64,000 bases of DNA, taken from assembly GCA_024760905.1 (NCBI GenBank), contig JALRMN010000025.1, positions 845,001-909,000 of the forward strand, written 5' to 3'. Positions 1 to 10,699 of this stretch are shown here, in pieces. The first letter of the stretch is position 1, and the number at the start of each line of letters is the position of its first letter. The position numbers and the translations under genes are program-made. The stretch comes from Plotosus lineatus (taxonomy: Eukaryota > Chordata > Actinopteri > Siluriformes > Plotosidae). Under the pieces are notes generated by a model that saw only the letters and a program-made list of their open reading frames with translations, did not search any database and was not told where the DNA came from.

Positions 1-145
1 GGCCATGTTTCTCACTGTCTATTGTGGGAGGTTCATGTAAAAGAACCATTGCTGACTTTCGACAAGAGTAGGCTGCATAGCCGTCAGCGTGTTTCCACAC
101 TGTAATGGCCTGGCGAGTTGTCAAGGTGGTACCCGGAGTTGGCTT
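1..145 (+). mobile_element. tRNA-derived SINE type 1, 5' part outside window
   Basis: Body of the commonest SINE in the window. It shares the stretches around ggccatgt, aagaaccattgctgacttt and gtaggctgca with the full copies at 29345 and 57283. The tRNA-like head lies upstream of the window, and the copy breaks off after the ggagttggct motif without its usual tail. Confidence 0.7.
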
Positions 146-190
146 GCATTGCAGATGCATTGCATTGCATATGTATTTTTTGATATTATA

Positions 191-193
<3 letters not shown>

Positions 194-222
<29 letters not shown>
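194..222. repeat. (TA)n microsatellite
   Basis: Perfect TA dinucleotide run. The neighbouring sequence from 223 to 455 shows no gene or element that I recognise. Confidence 0.95.
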
Positions 223-224
<2 letters not shown>

Positions 225-459
225 GTATAAATTCATCACTCAGAGGGGATTGGGGCGTTGATCCGACTTCGCGGAATTTGGTGGTCGCGGGGGATCTCGG
301 TCCCAATTAACCACGGAAAATAAAGGATCCCTGTGTCATAGTCATCATATAATAATCCATGTCTAAAACATTGTGCCCCTTCGGTGACAATTTAGGAATA
401 GCAGTTTATATTAAAAATTCTAGTTCATGTCTCATTGCATTTTTTCATTTTCAGATTTA

Positions 460-529
460 TCCTGCAGGCCAGATTAAACCTCTTGGCAGGCCGGTTAAGG
501 CCCGCAGGCCATACGTTTGACATCCCTGC
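460..529 (-). mobile_element. hAT-like terminal fragment
   Basis: Read on the minus strand, the block begins cagggatgtcaaacgta and continues into a G/C-rich pair (ctgcgggcc, ggccggc). This resembles the CAGGG(A/G)TGTCAAAC ends of vertebrate hAT elements. It abuts the C-terminal end of the Tc1 transposase relic. The partner end was not found, so the assignment rests on one terminus. Confidence 0.4.
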
Positions 530-1640
530 TCGAAACCATGCGGTGACTTGGTCCTCTCCAGTTCACTCCACAGGGTTTCAATGGGGTTGGGGTCTGGGGA
601 CTGAGATGGCCATGGGAGGAGCTTGATTCTGTATCTGTTGAACCATTTCTGTATGGATTTGCCCACAGGTTTAAGGCCATTATCTTTCTGAAAGACTCAG
701 TGATGGACCATCTTCAGCTTTCGAGCAGAGGACAGCAGATTTTGATTTAAGATGTCCTGGTATTTCAGTTTGTTGCCATGAACAATAATAAGGTTCCCAG
801 GGACCGGGGGAGAGAAACAGGCCACAGCATCACCGACCTCACCCAAACGTCACAGTGGGCATCAGGTGCTTTTCTGCACTTTCATCTTTTGTATTCTGCC
901 AGATTCACTTCGATCATTTGTGGCCAAAATGCTCTATCTTAATGTCATCTGACCAACGCACACAGTCCCAGTTGAAGTCCCAGTACCACTTAGTGGACTC
1001 CAGGAGTGTGTCTTTATGATTGCAAGTGAGAAAAGGTTTTTCCCTGCATGCCTCCCAAACAGATTGTTGGCATGTAGATGGAGCGTGATGGTCGTTTTGG
1101 AAACTTTGTGACACCAAGATGTTCCCATTAGTTGCGATTCTTTAACAGTGAGCTTTGGAGAACTTTTGATTCCTCTTAACATCCACCTCACTGTGTGTGG
1201 TGGTAAAATTAACCCGTGTCCTCATCCAAGCTTGTTTACTACCGCTCCAGTTGTGTTAATTTTTTTAATGATTCCTCTGACAGTAGATATGTGCAGGTGC
1301 AGGTGAGGGACGATTTTCTCGTAGCCGTTGCCTGACTTGTGAAGGTTAACACACGTCGACCTTACTTGAAAGGTCTTTTCCTTTGTCTTCCCCATGTTGA
1401 AGAGCGGATTAGAGAAATGGCCTCTGTGTCACATCATATTTATAGCCCAGGGAAAGAGGAAGTGATGAATTACTAATTTAATGTTCCTAGATACGTTTAT
1501 AAACTTTGTAAACTAACGTAGCAATGACAGAAAAACTTCAATTACATTTAATTCCCAGGAATTATTAGGGGTGCCAATAATTGTGAACAAGTGATTTTAT
1601 GAAAAATAATTATTCTTCAGTCAGAGATTTTTAAAAACAG
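500..1640 (-). mobile_element. Tc1/mariner element, degenerate
   Basis: The region carries Tc1 transposase pieces on the minus strand. Upstream of the transposase start, near 1570, is the phrase ttaggggtgccaataattgtg, which I recognise from fish Tc1-like ends. The opposite inverted repeat seems to be missing, replaced by the hAT-like fragment at 460-529. The element is 5' to every other feature here and shows no link to a host gene. Confidence 0.65.
530..1395 (-). pseudogene. Tc1-like transposase, frameshifted
   Basis: The minus-strand reading starts at the ATG at 1395 with MGKTKEKTFQVRSTCVNL, the N-terminal helix-turn-helix region of Tc1 transposases. It passes through RWMLRGIKSSPKLTV and ends near 530 with the hallmark PWPSQSPDPNPIETLW, the last part of the DDE catalytic core. 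Tc1 transposases cut and paste the element at TA sites. The reading is split over at least three frames and the central D residues cannot be followed in one frame. The product is not functional. The family call is firm because both ends of the protein are recognisable. Confidence 0.75.
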
Positions 1641-1781
1641 AAAGCTTATGTGGTACTAGAGTCCCAAAATCGATATCAGAGATGGTGATAATCGGTGATG
1701 ATTACAGTCAAAAACCTGCACAGTCAGCTGATTGGCTTTTCCAAATCAGGTGTGAGTGTAAATGATTGTGTTTGTGTTGGG

Positions 1782-1865
1782 CCTGTAATGACCTGGCGAG
1801 CTGTACAGAATGTACACTGCCCTCACCCGGAGTAAGTTGAGATGGGCGCCAGGGGAGGCTGATGC
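1782..1865 (+). mobile_element. SINE type 1, internal fragment
   Basis: Matches the part of the SINE running from ctggcgagctgt through cactgccctcacccgga to gagatgggcgcca. Neither head nor tail is present. From 1866 to 2830 nothing beyond AT-rich unique sequence is recognised; the short ORFs there have no recognisable motif. Confidence 0.5.
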
Positions 1866-2830
1866 CCATCTCCACTGACTCTGTGTTAATGCTGGATACA
1901 CTGTGAACTGCTTGCTTGGCCATTCCAGGGCCAACACTCCTACTCACTCTCACATGATGATGAATTAATTTTCTGATGGTTTCATATACTAGTATTTTAT
2001 TATGTCACACTGTTTTTGTCATGGAGATCCGCAATGTACTAGTGGATCATTCTAACACATTTCAACACCAAATCCACACCAAGCCCTCACACAAACACTT
2101 TTATTCCATAAATAAAAGCGGATTCTCACTGTACCTTTAAAGTGAACCACAGTGTTTCTTATTTACATAGAATTTGTTTCTGCTGGTTTAAACTGAAACC
2201 GGTTCCAGGCAGGTACAGTGTAGGTGTAAGTAGCACAGGTAATAATTTTAGTCACTTCCTGAGTAAAGTGCTTGTTACACTTCAGATACGTTTCTTTGAC
2301 GTGAACGCACACAACTCCAGTGAGTTACCACCGATTTAATTATTGAATTCTTAACCACCTTCATAACACCGATAAACATCAGGGTCCGAGCTCAGGGTTC
2401 TGACTTGACTCGATAACCCCGATTTAATCCTCAGCGTATTAAAATCGAGCTATGCCATTTCTTGTGTCAGCAATCAACTAAAAATTTCAAAAGACGTTTT
2501 CGAGAAAAATGAGCACAAAGATTGCACTTCTTCCAAGATCATTAGTCCTTCGCAACCAAACATTTTTATGCACTTCGGCCACATAAACTTTTAGAAAACA
2601 TGTCTAGGAAAAGTTTTAGGAAGAGATGATAAGAGAAATCATCCTCATTTTAATCTGACATGCCATTTTTAAACCAATCAGTCACCGTGGTAACCCCCCA
2701 AAATTAACAAAAACGACTTTTTTTTTTTTTCCATTTCTATATATTGCAGTATCAGTATGTATCTTTTTGACCATTATATAAATGTTCAAATGATACTGAT
2801 TGGAAAAAAAAAAGCACTGTCGGGTTCAAA
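1866..2830. other. No recognisable feature
   Basis: AT-rich sequence with short homopolymer runs (T-run near 2720). No coding motif, RNA gene or repeat shared with the rest of the window was seen. Confidence 0.5.
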
Positions 2831-2851
2831 CAATCACACTAAAATTAAGAA

Positions 2852-2855
<4 letters not shown>

Positions 2856-2904
<49 letters not shown>
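2856..2904. repeat. (TA)n microsatellite
   Basis: Uninterrupted TA repeat, 3' of the acidic ORF on the minus strand. Confidence 0.95.
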
Positions 2905-2908
<4 letters not shown>

Positions 2909-2934
2909 AAAGAATAAGAAAACCATATAACAAA

Positions 2935-3150
2935 ACTCTCTGATCTCTTTATACAAGTAAGCTTCATCAACTCTGCCCTCAGCATCATCATCATCATCTT
3001 CATCTATATCCGACTCAGCAGATAAAATCACATCATCACAAACATCAGTCATCACACTTTTATTAACAGATGCCTCTTCTTCATCAACATCAAAATGTTC
3101 ATCAACACAGCTGACATAATCATCATCAGTTTGTTTATATGTAAAAAGGT
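2935..3150 (-). CDS. Acidic ORF segment, possible exon, unknown
   Basis: I do not recognise this segment. The minus-strand reading is very rich in Asp/Glu (for example VDEHFDVDEEEASV and SDIDEDDDDDAEGRVDEAY) and remains open through the region, but it runs into the TA microsatellite downstream. Such acidic stretches occur at the N-terminus of some DNA-transposon transposases and in many nuclear proteins, so no function is assigned. There is no start codon in good context and no confirmed splice site. It may simply be a (CAT)n-biased open stretch. Confidence 0.2.
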
Positions 3151-3421
3151 ATGAAATATGTAAGTATTTTTCAGGTCTTGAACAATTTTCATACAAAATT
3201 AAACAACCCACGATTCAGCATGTCCAGTCCAGACAAGATTTCACACAAATCAAATATTCAAAAAAAATTCCATAATCGAATTTTGCATGCAAAGAAAAAT
3301 ACCAATACTCATACAATACTCATTAAGTTTCTAAAGTACATAATACTGAGCAGATGGGATTTTCTTTGACTGAATTGCAATGGAATCATGTCTTTCTTAG
3401 TATTCCAGCAGATCTGAAGCA

Positions 3422-3422
3422 T

Positions 3423-3502
<80 letters not shown>
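3422..3502. repeat. (AC)n microsatellite
   Basis: About 40 AC units. ORFs reading CVCVCV or THTHTH here are repeat translations, not genes. Confidence 0.97.
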
Positions 3503-3505
<3 letters not shown>

Positions 3506-3642
3506 TGTAAGCAGTGGGTGATTTGTGCATCTATCGCATCATTTGCACTCATTTGCCCCACTCCCTTCATATACTGTATTTTCTTCCATTCAAATTGCAC
3601 TAGTTCATCTGGATGCTGCTCATTTAACCGTTTGCACACTGT

Positions 3643-3646
3643 TTGT

Positions 3647-3730
<84 letters not shown>

Positions 3731-3731
3731 A
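3643..3731. repeat. (GT)n(GA)n compound microsatellite
   Basis: A GT run is followed directly by a GA run with few interruptions. Together with the AC run at 3422 it brackets a 140-bp unique segment. Confidence 0.95.
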
Positions 3732-3739
3732 TCTTCTTC

Positions 3740-4360
3740 AAAGCCGAATTCCAGCGTGGAATTTAACAACTATTCTAATGCTGCTAGACATCACAGATGA
3801 CATTTCACTCTCCTTTTCCAGAAATTATGTGTACAGTATTCACAATCTTATAAATAAACATACTTATTGTTATTGAAGAGTTCCACATGCGGTATACTAG
3901 AGTCAGGAAGTCAACAGGAAGTTAACGTGTGACGGGAACTGAGTATTTGCAATGTGAGCATGTGACCAAGTTCACCAATCAGGGTGCTCGTTTCAGACTT
4001 CTTAAGCAACTTAGCCTGCATTGTTTACGTTAATATTTAATATTGTCTGTATAACCTTTATTTTATTCACTGAAACAGCATTTTAATATTAAAACAGTAT
4101 CCAAAATGGAGAGACGAAATCACGACCGTTCTTCTGGTGTATGGATTATCATGTGTCTTGTACCGAACTCGGTGAATAATTGCAAAGAAAACCCGGTTTG
4201 CTACTGTTTTTATTTAGTTTTATGAGGGCACTCGTCAGAAAAATGGAAATAAAATACATTTTTAGTGAGTTTTAGTCGATTTCACAAGACCAAGTAATAG
4301 TTGAATACTTGTTTTAGTGGTTTATGCAAAAATCTGAATTTCGATAAAAATAACCATCTT
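3740..4360. other. No recognisable feature
   Basis: AT-rich sequence without recognisable coding motifs or repeats shared elsewhere in the window. Confidence 0.45.
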
Positions 4361-4374
4361 TAGATGTCTCAGAT

Positions 4375-4430
4375 ACATATACACTTGAATATAGGCCAGT
4401 CTACAAAGCCGTTCCCTTCTTTATAAATAA
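4375..4430 (+). mobile_element. CR1/L2/Rex-type LINE 3' UTR scrap
   Basis: The phrase ataggccagtctacaaag also occurs in the LINE 3' UTR at 27285 and, inverted, near 55175. The terminal tandem tail is not present, so this is an internal fragment of that UTR. Confidence 0.4.
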
Positions 4431-4461
<31 letters not shown>

Positions 4462-4595
4462 TAATAAATCCAGGGCTGTGTTTGCTCCATGTCAGATTGG
4501 CACATAATACCATGGAAAATGTCTTTTCACCCCCCTATCATTTTTCCACTGTCGGTAACATGAGAAGCAAACTAAAACTATATGTATGTATATAG
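4429..4595 (+). repeat. (AAT)n plus 130-bp repeat, copy 1
   Basis: An AAAT/AAT run is followed by about 130 bp (cagggctgtgtttgctccatg to catgagaagcaaactaaa) that reappears after an (AAT)n run at 59605-59770. No coding content is visible. It could be the end of an unclassified element or a small duplication. Confidence 0.6.
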
Positions 4596-4687
4596 AGTCG
4601 TCATTGTGATTCAAGAATTATCCATTTTGGATCTTCTTTTCCTTTCGGCTTATCCCTTCAGGGGTCGCCACAGCGAATCATCTGCCT

Positions 4688-6663
4688 TCATCTCACCCTA
4701 TCCTTTGCATCTTCTTCTCTTACACCAATGACCTTCATGTCCTCCTTCACCACATCCATGAATCGTCTCTTTGGTCTTCCTCTAGGCCTTCTACCTGGTA
4801 GTTCCAGCCTCAGCATCCTATTACCAATATACTCACTATCCCTCCTCTGTACATGTCCAAACCATCTCAATCTAGCCTCTCTGACTTTGTCTCCAAAACG
4901 TCTTACATGCGCTGTCCCTCTGATGTGCTCATTCCTAATCCTATCCATCCTCGTGACTCCCAAAGAGAACCTCAACATTTTCATCTCTGCTACCTCCAGC
5001 TCTGCCTCCTGTCTTTTCCCCAGGGCCACTGTTTCTAAACCATACAACATCGTTGGCCTCAACACCGTCTTGTACACTTTTCCTTTTATTCTTGCCGATA
5101 CCCTCCTATCACACATCACACCGGACACTTTTCTCCAACCATTCCAACCTGCCTGCACACGCTTCTTGACATCTTTTCCACACTCTCCATTTCTCTGGAT
5201 TGTTGAGCCTAAGTACTTAAAATCCTCCACCTTTCTTATCTCTGCTCCCTGTAATCTCACCGTTCCTCTTGGGTCCTTGTCATACCTCCACCTCTCTAGA
5301 TTTCCCTGCATTTGTTCTCTGCTCTCACTACAGATCACAATGTCATCTGCAAACATCATAGTCCATGGAGATTCTTGTCTCACCTCGTCTGTCAGCCTAT
5401 CCATCACCATAGCAAACAAGAAGGGGCTCAGAGCTGACCCTTGATGCAGTCCCACCTCCACCTTGAATTCGTTGGTCACACCGACAGCACACCTCACCAC
5501 TGTCTTACATCTCTCATACATGTCCTGCACCACTCTAAGATACTTCTCTGCCACTCCAGACTTCCTCATGCAATACCACAGTTCTTCTCTTGGCACCCTG
5601 TCATATGCTTTTTCCAGATCCACAAAGGCACAATGTAGCTCCCTCTGACCTTCTCTGTACTTCTCTATTAATATCCTCAAAGCAAACATTGCATCTGTGG
5701 TGCTCTTTCTTGGCATGAAACCAAACTGTTGTTCACAAATGCTGAACTCTGCCCTTAGTCTTGCTTCCACTATTCTTTCCCATAACTTCATCGTATGGTT
5801 TATCAATTTATCCTTCTATAGTTTCACGTCTCCCTTGTTCTTAAAAAATGGGCACAAGCACACTTCTCCTCCATTCCTCTGGCATCTGCTTACTCTCTAG
5901 AACCTTGTTGAATGTTCTTGTCAGAAAATCTACTGCTCCCTCTCGTAGACACTTCCATACCTCCACAGGTATATCATCAGGACCAACTGCCTTTCCATGC
6001 TTCATCCACTTCAATGCCCTCCTCACTTCACCCTTACTAATCTTTGCTACTTCCTGGTCCTCAACAGTCACCTCTTCTACTCTTTTCTCTTATTTTCCTC
6101 ATTCATCAGCTCTTCAAAGTACTCTTTCCATCTTTCCAGCACACTTCTGTCATCAGTCAATACATTTCCCTCTCTGTCCAATCTAACTTGCTGCACGCCC
6201 TTCCCATCTCTATTTCTCTGCTGTGCCAACTTGTATAAATCATTTTCTCCCTCTTTACTTTCCAACCGAGCATACAAGTCATCATACGCGTACTGTTTGG
6301 CCTTTGACACTGCTACCTTCGCCTTACGCTGTATCTCCCTGTACTCCTGTTTACTCTCTTCGGTTTTCTCAATGTCCCACTTCTTCTGAGCTAACCTCTT
6401 CCTTTGTACACACTCCTGACTTCCTCATTCCACCACCAAGTCTCCTTATCTACTTTTCTTCCAGATGACACACCAAGTATTCTCCTACCTGTCTCCCTGA
6501 TCACATTAGCTGTAGTTGTCCAGTCATCTGGAAGCACTTCGTGACCACCCACAGCCTTTTTCAACTCCTCCTTGAAGACAACCCGACACTCAGCTTCCAC
6601 CACTTTGTCTTCTGCTCTGCCTTTGCCTTCTTCACCTTCCTCACCATCAGCATCATCCTGCAC
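4688..6663 (-). pseudogene. LINE copy A reverse transcriptase, broken
   Basis: The RT core is read in pieces. An upstream piece, to 5841, carries KMWKHGKAVGPDDIP-type sequence (here LKWMKHGKAVGPDDIPV). The 372-residue open piece 4688-5806 has motif A (FVDLEKAYDRVPR), motif B (GLHQGSALSPFLFAMVMDRL), motif C with the catalytic FADD (TMMFADDIVICS) and the LGST turn. It ends with the thumb-like segment LRWFGHVQRRDSEYIGNRM. About 25 residues after motif C are missing compared with copy C (the CLER-like segment is shortened to RYDKDPRG). Frameshifts separate the pieces, so no complete protein is made. Confidence 0.85.
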
Positions 6664-7565
6664 ACCACCATCCTATGCTGTTTGGCAACACTCTCACCCG
6701 CTACTACTTTGCAGTCACTGACTTCCTTTAAATTACATCGCCTGTACAAGATGTAGTCTACCTGTGTGCTTCTGCCTCCACTTTTATAAGTCACCCTATG
6801 CTCCTCTCTCTTCTGGAAGAAAGTATTCACCACAGCCATTTCCATCCTTTTTGCAAAATCTACCAACATCTGTCCTTCTGCGTTCCTGTCCTGGATACCA
6901 AACCTACCCATCACTTCCTCATTCTCTCTGTTTACTGCACCAACATGTCCATTGAAGTCTGCCCCAATGACCACTCTTTCACCTCTGGGGGTACTCTGCA
7001 TCACTTCATCTAACTCCCTCCAGAATCTCTCCTTCTGTTCTTGCTCACATCCTGTCTGTGGTGCATAAGCATTAACAACATTGACCATCACACCTTCAAG
7101 TTCTAACTTGAGACTCATCACTCTGTCTGACACTCTTTTCACTTTTAGAACATTCCTGACAAACTCCTCCTTCTAGATGACTCCTACTCCATTTCTCTTC
7201 CCATCCACACCGTGATAAAATAGCTTAAACCCTTCTCCTCAGCTTCTAGCCTTGCTCCCATTCCACCTGGTCTCCTGAACACACAGTATGTCCACATTCC
7301 TCCTCTGCATCATGTCAGCCAGCTCTCTACCTTTTCTTTGCATAGTTCCAACATTCAAAGTCCCCACTCTCAGTCCTAGACTCATGCCTTTCCTCTTCTC
7401 TCTCTGCCTATGGACACGCCTCCCACCTCTCCTTCTTCGACGTCTTCGACCAACAATAGTCCAATTTCCATCAGCACCCTGTTGATTGACAGCACTGATA
7501 GCGGTCGTTGTTAACCCGGGCCTCGACCGATCCGGTATGGGGGTAGTACTTCTGATTTGCATCAT
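6561..7565 (-). pseudogene. LINE copy A endonuclease (APE-type), broken
   Basis: Apurinic-like endonuclease domain that nicks target DNA for target-primed reverse transcription. Visible motifs are GTLNVGTM (Asn), ILCVQETRW (catalytic Glu), VVIGADFNGHVG (Asp/Asn), STQVDYILYRR (Asp) and KQHRMVVCRM (His). Similar domains are often annotated in fish as craniofacial development protein 2-like, a LINE-derived name, not a host function. The domain is split between 7239-7565 and 6561-7142 by a stop near 7175. Confidence 0.85.
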
Positions 7566-8139
7566 AAATGTTTGGCATTGGTTTTACGTCGGATGCCCTT
7601 CCTGACACAACCCTCTGCATTTCTCCGGGCTTGGGACCGGCATGAGGGGGAGAGACACTGGTTTGTCCCCCGCCCCACCTCATGGCTGCATTTATTACAT
7701 GCGCTAAAATATGTTTCTTAAACACATTCTATAGCCAGTCCTACTCATTAATTCAGTATTAATGTAGTAAAATATAGCAATGATTCAGAAAAACTTTTTC
7801 AATTTTTACTCTTTTATTGATGATAAAATATAAACATTATACAGCATATACTGTTGTAAAGCACTCGTTTTAATGTCTTTTTCAATTATTATCCCAGTAC
7901 AGTACCTAAGTTAATTCTTAGAATGTTTGTGCGTGAGATTTTATGTTCTGGAGCATGTTTAACAAAAGATTCCCAAAAGATCAACTTTATTAGGCTTCAT
8001 GTCCTTTTACATTGAACTTGGAGTGACGTCTTGGAGTGACGTCTCCAAGATGACGCTGCCTAGAGGGCAACGTTGCGGAGTTCTCGGAGTCAAATTGTTT
8101 CTTTGTTCATTTTAATTTGTTTGTTCATGTTTTGCACTA

Positions 8140-8680
8140 CAGTGGTATGAAAAAATATCTTAACCTTTTGGAATTTCTCACATTTCTGCATAAAATCAAC
8201 ATCATATGTGATCTGATCTTTGTCAAAATGTTTTGCATCCTTTCCCAGCTTTATACAAATTAACAGATCGCAGGTCTTCAGACAGCTCTTTTGAGCGAGT
8301 CATGATGCACATCAGACGATGCTTCTCATCAAGATAATTCTTACCAGGTGTGTGTTTTATAGTGGGCAGGGCAGCTTTAAGCCACTAATCAGTGATTGGG
8401 CACACACCTGATTTAAATTGTTTGGTAAAAATTGGTTTCAATTGCTCTTTAAGTCTCCTTAGGCAGAGGGTTCAGTTACTTATTCCTGCCCCTTCTGTCA
8501 TTGTTTGCATGCTATCCTCATTAAAATATGAAAACCTATAAATATTTGGGTGGTTTTAGTTAAATCAGATACTGTTTTTTCATCTGTGTGATTTTGACAA
8601 AGATCAGATCACATTTGATGGTGACTTTATGCAGAAATGTGAGAAATTCCAAAATGTTCAGATATTTTTTCATACCACTG
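8140..8680. mobile_element. Tc1/mariner MITE, 541 bp, TA duplication
   Basis: Inverted ends CAGTGGTATGAAAAAATATCT / AGATATTTTTTCATACCACTG extend for about 70 bp each side (ttggaatttctcacatttctgcat). The element is flanked by TA at 8138-8139 and 8681-8682. The other fold-back copy has the unoccupied site (gcactatgctc at about 52486), which proves the boundaries. There is no transposase ORF, so it is non-autonomous. Confidence 0.92.
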
Positions 8681-8872
8681 TATGCTCGTCTATGATTGCT
8701 CGACCCTACTACAGCGATGAGCAGCTTCAGCTTCGGGAAACTAAGCACGCAACAACTTCTATCGTGAGCTAATATGTTATGGGAGCTCAAAGCTAACTAC
8801 ATCCCGGCTAACAATAAGCCCAGGCGGAGTTCTCAGAGGTTTGGTGAGCACTTCTGGCCATACTGCTTGAAA

Positions 8873-9050
8873 ATGTTCAGTCCCTGAAAAACAAGATGGA
8901 CAAGCTTCATGATCAGATTGCAGCGCAGAAGGATCTACAGGACTTTGTTTCTGTGAAACATGGCTCGAGGAGAGTACACCCGATCAGGCGATTGCACCAG
9001 CCGGCTACACGGCCTTCATCCCCTGCAATCCCAAGCGCCGGAGTCATTGT
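8873..9050 (+). pseudogene. LINE 5' coding fragment (EN start) in fold-back
   Basis: Reads NKMDKLHDQIAAQKDLQDF then, in a shifted frame, WLEESTPDQAIAPAGYTAF-like sequence. This is the start of the endonuclease region of CR1/L2/Rex-type LINEs, also seen at 26030 and 52680. It is cut off inside the EN domain by the inverted arm. Not functional. Confidence 0.6.
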
Positions 9051-9709
9051 TTGGCCCCTTCCCGCCTGGGCTTCTTGTTAGCTGGGGTGCGGCTCGCACT
9101 GAGCTGCCTACCATAGCATATTAGCTCTGCTAGCCGCACCCCGGCTAACAACAAGCCCAGTTGAGGGTGCTTAGTTATACATGCCCGAAGATACTCCGAT
9201 ATAGCTGTAGTGGAGTTGACCGGTCGTAGATGAGCATAATGCAAAACATGAACAAAGAAAACAACAAATAAAACAAATTAAAACGAACAAAGAAACAATT
9301 TAACGCTGCGATGTCACCCTCTGGGCAGCGACATCTTGGAGACGTCACTCCAAGTTCAATGTAAAAGGACATGAAGAGTACTGTACTAAAGTTTATCCTT
9401 TTGGCATCGTTTGTTAAACATGCTACAGAACATACAATCTCACGCATAAACATGAACTTGTCTACTGTCCTGGAATAATATTTGAAAAAGATTTTAATAC
9501 AACAGTTCAGAGAAAACCGTTGTTTCTCAGGAGAAATTTCCTGTCATCTCCCATATAATAGACGAAGATTTGGGCAGCATAAACATCCAGGTAAGCACAA
9601 TATGACAGCTGGACTTGTCCTAGATAAAATAATAGCCTCCATACAGGAGTAGTTTGTTTACCGCAGACCCACAAACTTACTGGCTGAAATCTGGAGAAAA
9701 ACACACTGT

Positions 9710-10490
9710 GGATGCAGAAGTGGAGGACAGAAAAAGAAAAGGAATGAGGTGGTGAGACACTAAAGGCTTACAGAGAGAAAAAAGGAACAAGCCATGTCTT
9801 CTGTCTATTCTGATGGGGAATGTGAGGTCACTATAGTGAAATAAAATGGATGAACTGTCAGCACTCGCCCGGAGTCAGAGGGAGTATCTGGACTGTAGTT
9901 TAATGTGCATCATGGGGACATGGCTGCATTAGGAAATTCCTAGTGACAATATGTCCATCATGGGCTGTCACACTGTTCGGCTAGACAGAGACTGCAATGC
10001 AAGCATAAAGCAGAAAGAAAAGGGGCTTACTGTTCTTGTCAATAACCGGTAGTGTAACCCCGCCACATAACCATCAAAGAGCGAAGTTGTTGACTGGACA
10101 TTGAACTGTGTGTTGTTGGACTCAGATAATATTATTTTCTGAGGGAACCCATACCATCTGAGTGACTGTTTATGTTCCTCCCTCTGCCAACCCCACAGCT
10201 ACATGTGACAGTGTTAATGCTTCCATAGCTCAGTTACAGTCTCAGCACGCAAGTGCTTTCATTGTAGTCTCATGTGACTTCAACCATGCCACTATGGGCA
10301 CTGCAATGCCGAATTTTGTGCAGTACATGGACTGTCCAACCAGAGAAGCCGACCCTCCTGGGTGAGAAGCTGAGAGCGGTGCAGGTGGATGCCTCTCTTA
10401 TGTTCTGGATTGTGGACTACCTGACCGGACGACCACAGTACATACGCCTGCAGCACTACATCTCTGCAATGAATTATGCTTCATAGTAAT
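9710..10490 (+). pseudogene. CR1/L2-type LINE, EN fused to RT by deletion
   Basis: The plus-strand reading begins MGNVRSL-KMDELSALARSQ (near 9818), continues with RLDRDCNAS, and at 10162 gives VYVPPSANPTATCDSVNAS and FIVVSCDFNHATMGT. These are endonuclease motifs of CR1/L2 elements; the usual GDFNH has become CDFNH. At about 10350 the frame jumps to LGEKLRAVQVDASLMFWIVD and YLTGRPQYIRLQ, which belong to the middle of the RT. About 1 kb between the two is therefore deleted. Several stops are present. The remaining flank to 10690 shows nothing. Confidence 0.75.
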
Positions 10491-10699
10491 TTAGAAATTT
10501 TCCAATTTAGGGATAATCTCTTTATAAATTCAGTAAATCGCATCATTTTAATGAGATGTGATTGCTATGAGAAAATGTGATGATTAAACAATAAAACATT
10601 TGCTCAGGAAAGACAATTTATTCAATCAAAATTCCCCAAAACAACTGTACACAAAATGTTTGTATCCAGAAATGTCCCATTTTTGAATAATCAGCATGA

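Larger units (their letters stand above)
4634..7692 (-). mobile_element. RTE-like LINE copy A, near full length
   Basis: Minus-strand non-LTR retrotransposon. Its 3' end at 4634-4660 reads cctttcggcttatcccttca on the plus strand (LINE 3' end complement), shared by all six copies. The 5' end reaches the G-rich leader near 7640-7692 (complement of cctcatggctgca), which copy F also has. Length is about 3.06 kb. It encodes endonuclease then reverse transcriptase with no separate ORF1 and no poly(A), which fits RTE-clade elements. Several frameshifts and stops make it inactive. It abuts the fold-back element that begins at 7693. Confidence 0.88.
7693..9505. mobile_element. Fold-back element 1 with LINE 5' end inside
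   Basis: Left arm (about 7870-8139 plus 8683-8700) and right arm (about 9225-9500) are inverted copies of each other. Shared phrases are cttggagtgacgtc, tcaaattgtttctttgtt and ttcatgttttgcac. Between the arms lies a piece of LINE 5' sequence (8873-9050, MDKLHDQIAAQKDLQDFVSV reading). The same order and the same central junction occur at 52031-53113, so this is a dispersed family, not a single rearrangement. The left arm is split by the Tc1 MITE at 8140-8680. Confidence 0.6.

Noticed and set aside
3424..3741. ORFs encoding poly-CV, poly-TH or poly-ER stretches here and at 24663, 35480, 44481, 48507, 59740 and 62196
   Set aside because: They are translations of di- and trinucleotide repeats on either strand, not proteins.
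4728..5444. Long plus-strand ORFs opposite LINE copy A (and likewise 15.0-16.7, 22.8-24.7, 30.1-31.4, 45.3-47.0 and 53.2-56.1 kb)
   Set aside because: They are antisense shadows of the LINE coding strand. Their Ser/Leu/Cys/Phe-rich composition is the reverse complement of the Glu/Lys/Arg-rich LINE proteins.
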